From: Polyangiaceae bacterium
Lineage (GTDB): Bacteria; Myxococcota_A; Polyangia; Polyangiales; Polyangiaceae
Reading direction: 5' to 3'
DNA length: 64,000 bases
Assembly (NCBI GenBank): GCA_016719945.1
Contig: JADJYE010000031.1
Span: 171,001 to 235,000 of the forward strand
Both the position numbers and the translations under genes were made by a program. Under the pieces are notes generated by a model. It worked only from the letters and a program-made list of their open reading frames with translations, ran no database searches and was not told where the DNA came from. Shown piece by piece: positions 39,250 through 49,653 of the stretch (position 1 is its first letter; every line of letters starts with the position of its first letter).

Positions 39250-40299
39250 ATGAGCCTCGAGGCGTTGGGGCTGACGCCCGACGTCGTGGACGCGTTCAAG
39301 CGCCTCGCGGGGGAGGGTGAGGCGCGCGGCCAGTGCCTCGAGCTCGGCCGCGTGATGCGCGTCGACCGCGGCTTCGTGCAGGTCGTCTCGTCGGCAGGAG
39401 AGCGCTCCGTTCACGTGCCCAAGGGGCTGCTCCGCGAGGGGGACAAGCGCCGGACGCTCGAGCGGACTCCGGTCACAGGGGACTGGGTCGCCATCGATCC
39501 TTCCAAGGGCGCGGTGGCGAGCGTCTTGCCGCGCAAGAGCCAGTTCGTCCGGGGCGCGGCGGGCAAGCGTGACGAGGCTCAGGTCGTCGCGGCCAACATC
39601 GACGTCGTGTTCGTCCTCATGGGCCTCGACGGGGACTTCAACCTTCGCCGCTTGGAGCGCTACCTGACGCTGACCTCCGAGAGCGGCGCGCGCGCGGTCG
39701 TGCTGCTGACCAAGGCGGGGCTGTGCGAGGATGTCCCGGCGCGCGTCGCCGAGGTCCGCGGCTCCGCGGGTGGCGCGCCGGTGCACGCGCTCGACGTCCT
39801 CGCAGGCATCGACTCAGACGCCCCCCGCGCGTACCTGGGGGCGGGCATCACCGCCGCGCTCATCGGCTCGTCGGGCGTGGGCAAGTCGACGCTCGCCAAC
39901 TACCTCATGGGAGCCGAGGTCATGCGGACGCGAGAGGTGCGCGCGCACGACGATCGAGGCAAGCACACGACGTCGCACCGCGAGCTCTTCCTCACGGAGT
40001 GGGGCGGGGTCGTGATCGACACCCCGGGCATGCGCGAGCTCGCCTTGTGGGGTGATCCCGCGTCGCTCGACGCGGCGTTCCCGGACGTGCTCGCCATCGC
40101 CCTCGCGTGCCGCTTCAGCGACTGTGGACACGGCGCCGAGCCGGGCTGCGCCGTGCGCGCGGCCGTTCAGGCAGGGACGCTCGCGGGTGACCGGCTCGCG
40201 AGCTACGCCGCCCTCTCGGCGGAGCTCGCCGAGCGGGAGAGCCGGGGGCCTCGCTCGCGCCGCGGGCGCCCGACCGATCCCCCGCCGCGCCGCAAGTGA
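39250..40299 (+). CDS. rsgA: Ribosome biogenesis GTPase RsgA
   Basis: RsgA is a circularly permuted GTPase that checks maturation of the 30S subunit. The 349-residue product has an N-terminal OB region (RVMRVDRGFVQVVSSAGERS ... PVTGDWVAI). The GTPase motifs come in permuted order: TKAG (G4) near residue 155, then GSSGVGKSTL (G1) near 200, and DTPGMRE (G3) near 258. The C-terminal zinc-binding module shows CRFSDCGHGAEPGC. An Arg/Pro-rich tail ends the protein. The usual leucine of the NKxD motif region is LLTKAGL. ATG 39250 has no strong Shine-Dalgarno, in keeping with coupling to the small gene ten bases upstream. It converges with pgsA (18 bases between stops). Confidence 0.95.
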   Translation: MSLEALGLTPDVVDAFKRLAGEGEARGQCLELGRVMRVDRGFVQVVSSAGERSVHVPKGLLREGDKRRTLERTPVTGDWVAIDPSKGAVASVLPRKSQFVRGAAGKRDEAQVVAANIDVVFVLMGLDGDFNLRRLERYLTLTSESGARAVVLLTKAGLCEDVPARVAEVRGSAGGAPVHALDVLAGIDSDAPRAYLGAGITAALIGSSGVGKSTLANYLMGAEVMRTREVRAHDDRGKHTTSHRELFLTEWGGVVIDTPGMRELALWGDPASLDAAFPDVLAIALACRFSDCGHGAEPGCAVRAAVQAGTLAGDRLASYAALSAELAERESRGPRSRRGRPTDPPPRRK

Positions 40300-40317
40300 G
40301 GTGACGGCGCGACGCGC

Positions 40318-41037
40318 TCAGGGCTTGGCGGCGTCCTTCTGCTCGATCGCTTGCGCGAAAAGGCTCAAATAGCCCACGGCGCTCGTGATCGAGAAGACCA
40401 GCGACACGTAGACCATCAGCCTGCCCACGCTGACGAGATCGATCAGCCCGAAGTCGTAGAAGTATCCATTGATGTGGTACGGAAAGCCGAGGATGAGGCA
40501 GATGATGCCGATCATCTGGAGCGCCGTCTTCGCCTTGCCGCCCTTCTCTGCGGAGATGACGAGGCCCTCGCTCGACGCGATGCCGCGCAGCGCGGTGATG
40601 GTGATCTCCCGGCTGATGAGCAGGGCGACGGCCCACGCAGCGATGCGCCCCATCGCCACCAGCCACACGAGCGTGGCGGCCACGATGAGCTTGTCGGCGA
40701 GCGGATCGAGGAACTTGCCGAGCACGCTCACGAGCCCCTGACGGCGCGCGAGCCAGCCGTCGAGGGCGTCGGTGATCGCCGCGAGGCTGTACACCAGCGC
40801 GGCCCAGAAGCAGTCGTGGGGGGTGCCGCGCGAGAGCAGCACGAGCACGATCGGGATCATCACGATGCGCCCGAACGTCAGCAGATTGGGGAGGTTCTTG
40901 GCGTCCTTCCAGAGCGTCTTGCGCTCGAGCCGCTTCTGCTCGCGCAGTCGCTGCCGGTGGGCCTTGCGCTGCGCGCGCCTCGACGCCGGCGAGCGCGGAT
41001 CGGCCAGCGTGGCCTCCTTGCCATCGACGCGGCTCAT
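40318..41037 (-). CDS. pgsA: CDP-diacylglycerol-glycerol-3-phosphate 3-phosphatidyltransferase PgsA
   Basis: PgsA makes phosphatidylglycerol phosphate at the inner membrane, the first step to phosphatidylglycerol and cardiolipin. The 239-residue product carries the CDP-alcohol phosphotransferase signature: DALDGWLARRQGLVSVLGKF followed by LDPLADK, which is D-G-x2-A-R-x8-G-x3-D-x3-D. Several TM helices are present (IVMIPIVLVLLS, LIVAATLVWLVAM, IGIICLILGFPY, LVFSITSAVGYLSLF). A Lys/Arg-rich N-terminal extension of about 45 residues (RRAQRKAHRQRLREQKRLER) precedes the first helix and is longer than in E. coli. ATG 41037 overlaps the stop of the TPR-AIM24 gene (ATGA), so the two are translationally coupled. 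Confidence 0.94.
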   Translation of the reverse strand: MSRVDGKEATLADPRSPASRRAQRKAHRQRLREQKRLERKTLWKDAKNLPNLLTFGRIVMIPIVLVLLSRGTPHDCFWAALVYSLAAITDALDGWLARRQGLVSVLGKFLDPLADKLIVAATLVWLVAMGRIAAWAVALLISREITITALRGIASSEGLVISAEKGGKAKTALQMIGIICLILGFPYHINGYFYDFGLIDLVSVGRLMVYVSLVFSITSAVGYLSLFAQAIEQKDAAKP

Positions 41038-42529
41038 CGGCCATCGACCATCACCATCCCTTCGCCGGCGATCGAGACGAGCCCGCGCGCCTTCGCGACC
41101 GACTCGCTGGGGGGGACGGTCCGGACGGTGAGGCGACCGAGCCAACCAAGGATGGCGTGGACGCGCAGCAGCAGGCTTCGTCCTTCGGTGATCTCCATCG
41201 CGGCGTAGGTCGCCGGGAGCGCGAGCGCGACGGTGCCGCCGCCGCGCAGCTGCACCATGGACACGAAATCTCCGTCGCCGTTGGGCAGCCGCGCGCTCTC
41301 GTATTGCACGTCCCCTTCGAGCGCGCACAGGGCACCTTCGCGCACCGTGAGCGTGTCGTCACCGAGCGTCACCGGAAACAGGCGGGTGCCGGCGGGCGGA
41401 CCGAGCACGACCTCGGCCGCGCCATCGAGCGTGAGCAGCGGCGCCCCCGGCAAGCCGAGCGGCTCCTCTGCGTCCCGTCCGCGCGCCTTCTTCATCAGCG
41501 GGCGAGCCGACACGTCGCCGCTCGACGAGATCGCGCGGACCGCGTCGAACCGCGCAGCGACGCCGTGGCCGGCGCGAATGAGCACGCAGCCGGTGTCGTG
41601 CAGCGCGACCCGGTGGTCGCGCGGGAAGACGAGCAGGTGCTCGCGCGCGAAGCCCCACGCCGTGGGGGGCGGCGCGAGGGAGTAGCGATCGTCAGCCGAG
41701 GGCGGCGCGACCACGGTCTCGTGCGCGGGTACGGAGCTGAGCGCAGCCGCGAAGGGTGGCGGCGGCGCCGCGAGGGCAATGGCCGGCTCGGCTCGACGGC
41801 GGGCGGAACCAAGGACTCGGAGGGGGTGAGCGTCGAGAGGTAGCTCTTGCGATCGAGGCCGATGACGCTGCCCGGCTCGACCGCGGCCCACGGCCCTGAC
41901 GAGGACAGTCGCGGCTGCCCGAGCTCGGCTCGGAACGAGCCGTCCTCGCGATCGATCTCGTCGTACGCGAGGGTCGCGGCCTTCGACACCACGTCGCGCT
42001 CGGGGCTCGTCAACCGTGGCGCCGCGACGCTCGGGGACGTGGGCGGCCGCGCGAGGTCGGCCAGGCGCCGCGCCATGACGTGGTGGCCTCCCGCTTCGAA
42101 GGCGGCGACGGCCCGCTCGCTGTCTCCCATCCGCTGGAACGCGAGGCCGAGGTATCCCCAGGCCCGCGCATGCTGGGGGTCTTTCTGGATGACCTGCTCC
42201 AGCTCCGCGCGGGCGGCGCTGGGCTGGCCGGTCTTCAGGTAGCAGAGCGCGAGGTTGATGCGGGGCGTGTTCGCCCCCGGGAACGCGTGGATGAGCTCGA
42301 GGTAGATCGAGATCGCCCGCGGGTAGAGCCCGAGCCGGAAATAGACGATCGCGAGCAGGTCTTGGCCCTTCGGGTCACGCGGCTGAAGGGAGAGCGCGTT
42401 CTCGAGCTCCGCCTTCGCTTCGTGGACGCGATCGTCCTGCAGGAGCTCGCTGCCCCGATAGAGGTGGAACAAGAAGTCGTCGGCCGCGACCTCGCGCCTC
42501 GACTCTTGGCTCGTGTCTTCCTCGCCCAT
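41034..42529 (-). CDS. TPR-AIM24 fusion protein (one frameshift)
   Basis: The N-terminal half contains TPR repeats (FLFHLYRGSELLQDDRVHEA, LLAIVYFRLGLYPRAISIYL, INLALCYLKTGQPSAARAEL, GYLGLAFQRMGDSERAVAAF), then a Pro-rich linker. The C-terminal half is an AIM24-type beta-sandwich, recognised by LLVFPRDHRVALHDTGCVLI, RPLMKKARGR and VRVHAILGWLGRLTV. AIM24 is a single-strand beta-helix-like domain seen in mitochondrial and bacterial proteins of uncertain role. A break near 41795 (linker, at ACGGC/GGCC) separates the halves; one indel joins PPAVE to AEPAIALAAPPPPF. ATG 42529 is used, with AAGGTG about ten bases upstream; GTG 42541 is an alternative. The last codon overlaps pgsA. Confidence 0.72.
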
Positions 42530-42664
42530 GAGCCGGCGCACCTTACACCGACTGCCCCGCAGGCGATGCGCTCTTCGACGCCGACATCACCGTGGGAACC
42601 CGCGCCGTTGTTTCGGGTCCGGCATGACCGCGGGCTATCCCGTGGCGCGCTGCGGCGCGCCGCG

Positions 42665-43796
42665 TCAAGAGGCGCGCGGGCGCACGACCAGAGGGATGAG
42701 CGCGTCATCTTCCGAAGCCACGCCGAGGGTGCGGACGGACAGCTCGTCGAAGTGCGCGGCCCCGGCGGCGGGCACCCAGAGTCCCGGCCCCGGCGGTCTT
42801 GGGAGCGTCGTCCTGGTGGTTGATCACGCGCGTCCCGTTCCAATCGACGCGGAGGGCGCGGTCCTCGGCCTCCACGACGAGCTCGTGCCAGCCCGCCGCG
42901 GCGTGGTCGAAGCGGACCAACCCGAGCACCTGCTCCTCGCCTCGTGAGACCCGCGCGAGCACGATCGCCTGTTCGTCGTTGTCGACCCGTGCGACGTAGT
43001 AGCTCGACGGATCGCGGTATCGAAACACGACGCCGCACGCGCGCGCGACGTCGGCCGAGGCGCGACAGCGGGTGGTGACGCGGACGTCCTCGGCTCGGAG
43101 CGACGGCGCGACGAGGATCGCGGGCACCTCCCCGGAAGCCAGCGCGGTTCGAGAGCGCGCGGCCACCAGTCGCGTGCTCGTGCGAGAACAGCCCACGCGC
43201 CGGCTGCTTCCGATCGGCGCCCCGAGCCCCAGCGCGGACAGATCTGCGATCTCTTCGGTGAACGTCGAGCGGCGGTCGATCGTCGAGCCTCCACCTGGCA
43301 GCAGCGTGATGACCCCGACGAGCAGCACCGCCACGGCCGCCGCCGCGGCGATGGCGACGAGCGCGCGTGAGCCGCCGAGCGGCGGCCGCGTCCGCGCGTC
43401 GACCGGCTCCTCGATCGACTCGGAGCTGCCTCGGAACGGGTGGCGCTGCGGGACCTGCCGTCGAAGAGTCGCGGCCTGGAGGAGGCTCTGCAGCCGCTCG
43501 AGCTCGACCCGTGCGGCACCGGCCGCGCGCTCCGCCTTGAGCCCCGCGTGCAGACTCCACACCGACGAGACCACCAGGACGCCGAGCGCCGCCGCCGCCG
43601 CCGCCGGCGCAGGAGAGGGCAGGGCGGAGGTCGTCGTCAGGACCGCGCCTGCGAGCGCCGCGGAGGCGAGCACCGCGGTCGACGCCACGATGTGTGTGCG
43701 CGCGCGGGCGCGCGCCGCGTCGGACGCGCACAGCTCCCGCTGGACGGGCTGGGCGCCAGGTTGGCCGGGACGGCGGGGCGAGGCGTCGGCGGTCAT
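42665..43796 (-). CDS. Membrane protein with lectin/LamG-like C-terminal domain (one frameshift)
   Basis: The product has about 375 residues. Two hydrophobic segments lie near residues 37-57 (VLASAALAGAVLTTTSALP) and 63-82, and a third at about 147-167 (LVAIAAAAAVAVLLVGVITLL). The C-terminal 190 residues resemble the concanavalin-like fold of 3-keto-disaccharide-hydrolase or LamG domains: CGVVFRYRDPSSYYVARVDN, VLGLVRFDHAAAGWHELVVE and VDWNGTRVINHQDD. In the given frame the end is scrambled after DDAPKTAG. Changing frame at about 42785-42810 restores LWVPAAGAAHFDELSVRTLG, the expected last strands, and ends at TGA 42665. The fold suggests carbohydrate or ligand binding outside the membrane; no catalytic residues can be assigned. 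The TPR-AIM24 gene follows. Confidence 0.6.
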
Positions 43797-43902
43797 GCCG
43801 GGAGCGTACCCCCACGGAAGAGCCGGAGCACCCGATGTGCGGCCCCTTTTTTCGCGAAGCTCGGACAGAAGGCCCAGCCTTCGCTATAGGATGCCTCCCG
43901 CC

Positions 43903-44706
43903 ATGCTCAAGGGCCATCGCCCCGTGCCGCGCTCTCTCGTCCGTTCGCTGTCCTCGGCGCTCGTCGTCGCCGCGCTCTCGGCCACGGCCTGCAACGGCGC
44001 GTCGCTCTCCCAGGGGCCGAGCGATACGCTGCGCTCGTACGCCCGCGCGCTCGAGGACAAACGCGTCGAGGAGGCCTACCGCCTGCTGTCGGACGAGGCC
44101 CGGCGTTCCATCTCGCTCGAGGCGTTCCGGCGGATGGTCCTCGAGAACCCGGAGGACGTGATGGAGGTGGCGAAGGCGCTCGCGCGCCCAGCCTCCGACC
44201 CGACCGTGAAGGCGACCGTCACCCTGCCCAACGGGGAAGAGCTCGCCATGGTCTTCGAGGACGGCCGCTGGCGGATCGACGCCGCGGCGATCGACCTGTA
44301 CGGGCAGGCGACGCCGCGCCAGGCCTTGGTCGGCTTTCTGCGTGCGTTCGAGCGCAAGCGCTACGACATCATGTTGCGCTACGTCCCCGACGCGGAGCGC
44401 GAGGGGGTGTCGTCGTCTCAGGCGGCGAACGCGCCCCCCGCGGCACCACCCGACGGCGCTCCGAAGGACGCCTCTGCGCCCGTACCCGCCGACCCACAGG
44501 CAGGCGCGCTCACCGCCGACAAGCTCCGCGAGTCGTGGGAGGGGCCGCAGAAGGAAGAGATGCAGCGGATCACCCAGGCCTTGAGGGCAGCGCTGCCGAC
44601 CGCCACCATCGAAGAGGTTGGCGATGTCGCGAGCATGTCGTACGGCTCGGGCCACACCGTCTCTTTCCTCCGAGAGCGGGGCGCGTGGAAGATCCGCGAT
44701 TTCTGA
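43903..44706 (+). CDS. Predicted lipoprotein upstream of lon
   Basis: The product has 267 residues with signal peptide SLSSALVVAALSATAC, so probably a lipoprotein. The mature part holds two similar alpha/beta segments of NTF2/DUF-like character. The first is SDTLRSYARALEDKRVEEAY, RLLSDEARRSISLEAFRRMV and VFEDGRWRIDA. The second is ALVGFLRAFERKRYDIMLRY and VSFLRERGAWKIRDF, separated by an Ala/Pro linker. This looks like an internal duplication of a small ligand-binding fold. Function unknown. An ATG at 43891 is in frame too. A GAAGGC/GCCTTC hairpin (43868-43882) and TATAGG (43885-43890) lie just upstream, so transcription might start very close to the ATG. lon starts 74 bases downstream. Confidence 0.65.
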   Translation: MLKGHRPVPRSLVRSLSSALVVAALSATACNGASLSQGPSDTLRSYARALEDKRVEEAYRLLSDEARRSISLEAFRRMVLENPEDVMEVAKALARPASDPTVKATVTLPNGEELAMVFEDGRWRIDAAAIDLYGQATPRQALVGFLRAFERKRYDIMLRYVPDAEREGVSSSQAANAPPAAPPDGAPKDASAPVPADPQAGALTADKLRESWEGPQKEEMQRITQALRAALPTATIEEVGDVASMSYGSGHTVSFLRERGAWKIRDF

Positions 44707-44780
44707 CAGGCGCCCTGGTCGGTCGGCTGGCGGTCTGTCAGCTGGCTCTCGGGCCACTTCCATACTAGGTTGCCCAGCCT

Positions 44781-47210
<2,430 letters not shown>

Positions 47211-47260
47211 CCCGAGCTTAGGGCCGGCGCGGTGAGGCTCGACTCGGCGAGGGTGCCAAC

Positions 47261-49639
47261 GTGACGCGGCTGTCGGCCGTCGCGCTTCGCGCGTGGGCGG
47301 CCCGCGGCCCTGCGGCAGCCTCGGTGCTCCTCGCGCTCGCCTTCGGGCTCGGCGTCGGGTGGGTGCCCGGGTTCGGCGGCCCCGGCTATGAAATCGCGCT
47401 CGCTACGGGCATTTCGATGCCGTCCGTGGTGGCGGTCTGCGCGGCCCTCGATCTGCGTCTCGCGGAGCGCGCTCCGCTCGAAGCCCTCGGACGCGGCTTC
47501 GGGATCGGCCTCGCGGCCTTCGCGGCGACTGCGCTGGCGGCGCTCTTTCACGGAGCGCGAGGAGGCTTCTGTGATCCAACGGCGGGGCTCGAGATCATGG
47601 CGCTCGGTCCTGGGGTCGGCCTGCCGCTGGCCGGCGTGTGGGGTTGGGCCGCCTCCGAGCTCGCCAGGTTCGTCGCGCACGGACGGCGGCGGACGGTGCT
47701 CGCCGTGGTCGCCGCGCTCGCGGGGCCGATCGGCGGGATCGCGCTGAGCCTGATCCGCTACTACACGAGCCCGATCATCTTCGCGTACGACCCCTTCGCC
47801 GGGTACTTCAGCGGGACGCTCTACGACACGGTCCTCGACTTCTCGACGCTGGGGACCTACCGCCTGGGCTCGCTCGCGACGCTCGTCGCGGTCGCAGCGC
47901 TCGCGGCGCACCTCACCCGCGATGACGCGGGCCGGGCTCGGCCGCGCTGGCTCGGTCGCCCGCTCGTGGCGGTGCTCGGCGCCTTTGCGCTCGTCGCGAG
48001 CGTGTGCGTCACCCTCGCTGGCGCGAAGCTGGGCCACTGGGGTACGCGCGCCACCATCGAGGCCGAGCTCGGCGGGCGGGTGGACGGCGAGCGCTGCGTG
48101 GTGGTGTATGACCGCGCCATCGACCGACCCCGCGTCGCGCTCTTCGCCGCCGAGTGCGAGGCGCACGTGAGCCTCGTCGAGGCCTGGTGGGGGGCGCGGG
48201 GGCCCGAGAAGATCACCGCGTTCCTCTTCGCGAGCGAAGGACAGAAGGCGCGGCTCATGGGCGCGGCCGGCACGAACATCGCCAAGCCATGGAGAGCCGA
48301 GGTCTACGTGCAAGACCTCGACTACCCTCACCGGGTCATCGGGCACGAGCTGATGCACGTGGTCGCCGCGTCCCACGGCCGCGGGCCGTTCCGGGTCGCG
48401 GGCGACCTCGCCGGGTACCTGCCGAACCCCGGGCTCATCGAGGGAGTGGCCGTCGCGGCCTCACCGAAGGAGGACGATCTCACGCCCATGGAGTGGGCGA
48501 AGGCGATGAAGGACCTCGACCTGCTCCCGCGGCTCGACTCCCTCTTCACGCTCGGGTTCTTGGGCGAGAACTCGTCGATGGCGTACACCGTGAGCGGCGC
48601 GTTCGTCGGTTGGGTGCACGACCAACACGGCTCCGAGGTCGTCCGGCGCTGGTACGGTGGCGAACCTCTCAGCGGCCTGACGGGCCACGACCTCGCGGCG
48701 CTCGAGGCCTCGTGGCATGACGCGCTCGATCAGCTCGTGCTCGGGGAAGCGGAGCGCTCGCAGGCCAAGGCCAGGTTCGATCGGCCAGGGTTCTTCGCCC
48801 GCAAATGTCCACGCGTCGTCGACGAGTGCCGCGAGAAGGCCGACTCCCTCTCCTCCTCGGGAGACCTCGAGGGGGCCCTCGAGCAGCTGGCGCGAGCGCG
48901 CACCCTCGAGCCCCAAAATCCAAACCTCCGCCTGGAGGAGGCGGGGGTCTGGTCCGACGGCCCCGAGTGGCGGCGAGGTGGAGCCCTGTACCAAGAGATC
49001 GTCGAAGACCCGTCGATGCCCGCGTTCGCGAAGGACCGAGCCAAGGAGGCGCTCGCCGACCAGGCGCTCGCCTCGGGCGACGCCCAGGCGGCGGAGGCGC
49101 TCTACGCGGATGTCATCGAGCGCACCATCGACGAGTCGAAGCTGCGCACGCTGCACGTGAAGAGGACCGCCGCGCGTGAGCCTGCGCTGCGCCCCGCGAT
49201 CGTCACGCTCTTGCTCGGGCAGCCAGGCGAAGGCTCCGACCGGACCGCGGCCGCCGCCTTGCTGGGCGTGCTCGATCGCGAGCGCCCGGACGACGGGCTG
49301 CCTGCGTACTTGCTCGGTCGATACTTCGTCGACGCCGAGCGGTACCCTGCCGCGCTGCGAGAGCTCGACCGCGCCCTCGCGCGAAACCTGACCGTTCCGC
49401 GCGTCCGCATCGAGGCGCTGCGCCTCAAGATCGTGGCGGCGACAGCGGTCGGAGCGTGCTCGGAGGCGTCCGAGGCGCTGCTCGCGTACGAGCGAGAGCC
49501 CGGCGTGCGAGGGGCGCGGGTAGACGGCTCGCGGCGCCTCGTGGCGCTGTGCGCAGCGATGCCCACGGCCTCCCGCGGCCGGCTCATGGGGCCCTTCGAG
49601 GGAACCTCTGACGAGCCTCGGCGTAACCAGGTACGCTGA
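47261..49639 (+). CDS. Multi-TM membrane protein with peptidase-MA-like and TPR domains
   Basis: The product has 792 residues. About eight hydrophobic helices fill residues 1-275. An extracytoplasmic gluzincin-like domain follows, with the zinc motif HELMH (in RVIGHELMHVVAASHG, near residue 362) and the downstream glutamate in NPGLIEGVAVAAS, as in the peptidase MA family. The C-terminal part (from about residue 520) contains TPR-like helices (LSSSGDLEGALEQLARARTL, LADQALASGDAQAAEALYAD, LLGRYFVDAERYPAALRELD). The zinc ligands are intact, so activity is plausible. GTG 47261 has GAGGGTG six bases upstream. It follows lon by 50 bases on the same strand, so an envelope proteolysis link is possible but unproven. 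Confidence 0.75.
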   Translation: MTRLSAVALRAWAARGPAAASVLLALAFGLGVGWVPGFGGPGYEIALATGISMPSVVAVCAALDLRLAERAPLEALGRGFGIGLAAFAATALAALFHGARGGFCDPTAGLEIMALGPGVGLPLAGVWGWAASELARFVAHGRRRTVLAVVAALAGPIGGIALSLIRYYTSPIIFAYDPFAGYFSGTLYDTVLDFSTLGTYRLGSLATLVAVAALAAHLTRDDAGRARPRWLGRPLVAVLGAFALVASVCVTLAGAKLGHWGTRATIEAELGGRVDGERCVVVYDRAIDRPRVALFAAECEAHVSLVEAWWGARGPEKITAFLFASEGQKARLMGAAGTNIAKPWRAEVYVQDLDYPHRVIGHELMHVVAASHGRGPFRVAGDLAGYLPNPGLIEGVAVAASPKEDDLTPMEWAKAMKDLDLLPRLDSLFTLGFLGENSSMAYTVSGAFVGWVHDQHGSEVVRRWYGGEPLSGLTGHDLAALEASWHDALDQLVLGEAERSQAKARFDRPGFFARKCPRVVDECREKADSLSSSGDLEGALEQLARARTLEPQNPNLRLEEAGVWSDGPEWRRGGALYQEIVEDPSMPAFAKDRAKEALADQALASGDAQAAEALYADVIERTIDESKLRTLHVKRTAAREPALRPAIVTLLLGQPGEGSDRTAAAALLGVLDRERPDDGLPAYLLGRYFVDAERYPAALRELDRALARNLTVPRVRIEALRLKIVAATAVGACSEASEALLAYEREPGVRGARVDGSRRLVALCAAMPTASRGRLMGPFEGTSDEPRRNQVR

Positions 49640-49653
49640 GCCCGCCTCCTGCC

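Noticed and set aside
43072..43890. N-terminal extension of the lipoprotein upstream of lon
   Set aside because: It is antisense to the lectin-like membrane protein and precedes a clear signal peptide.
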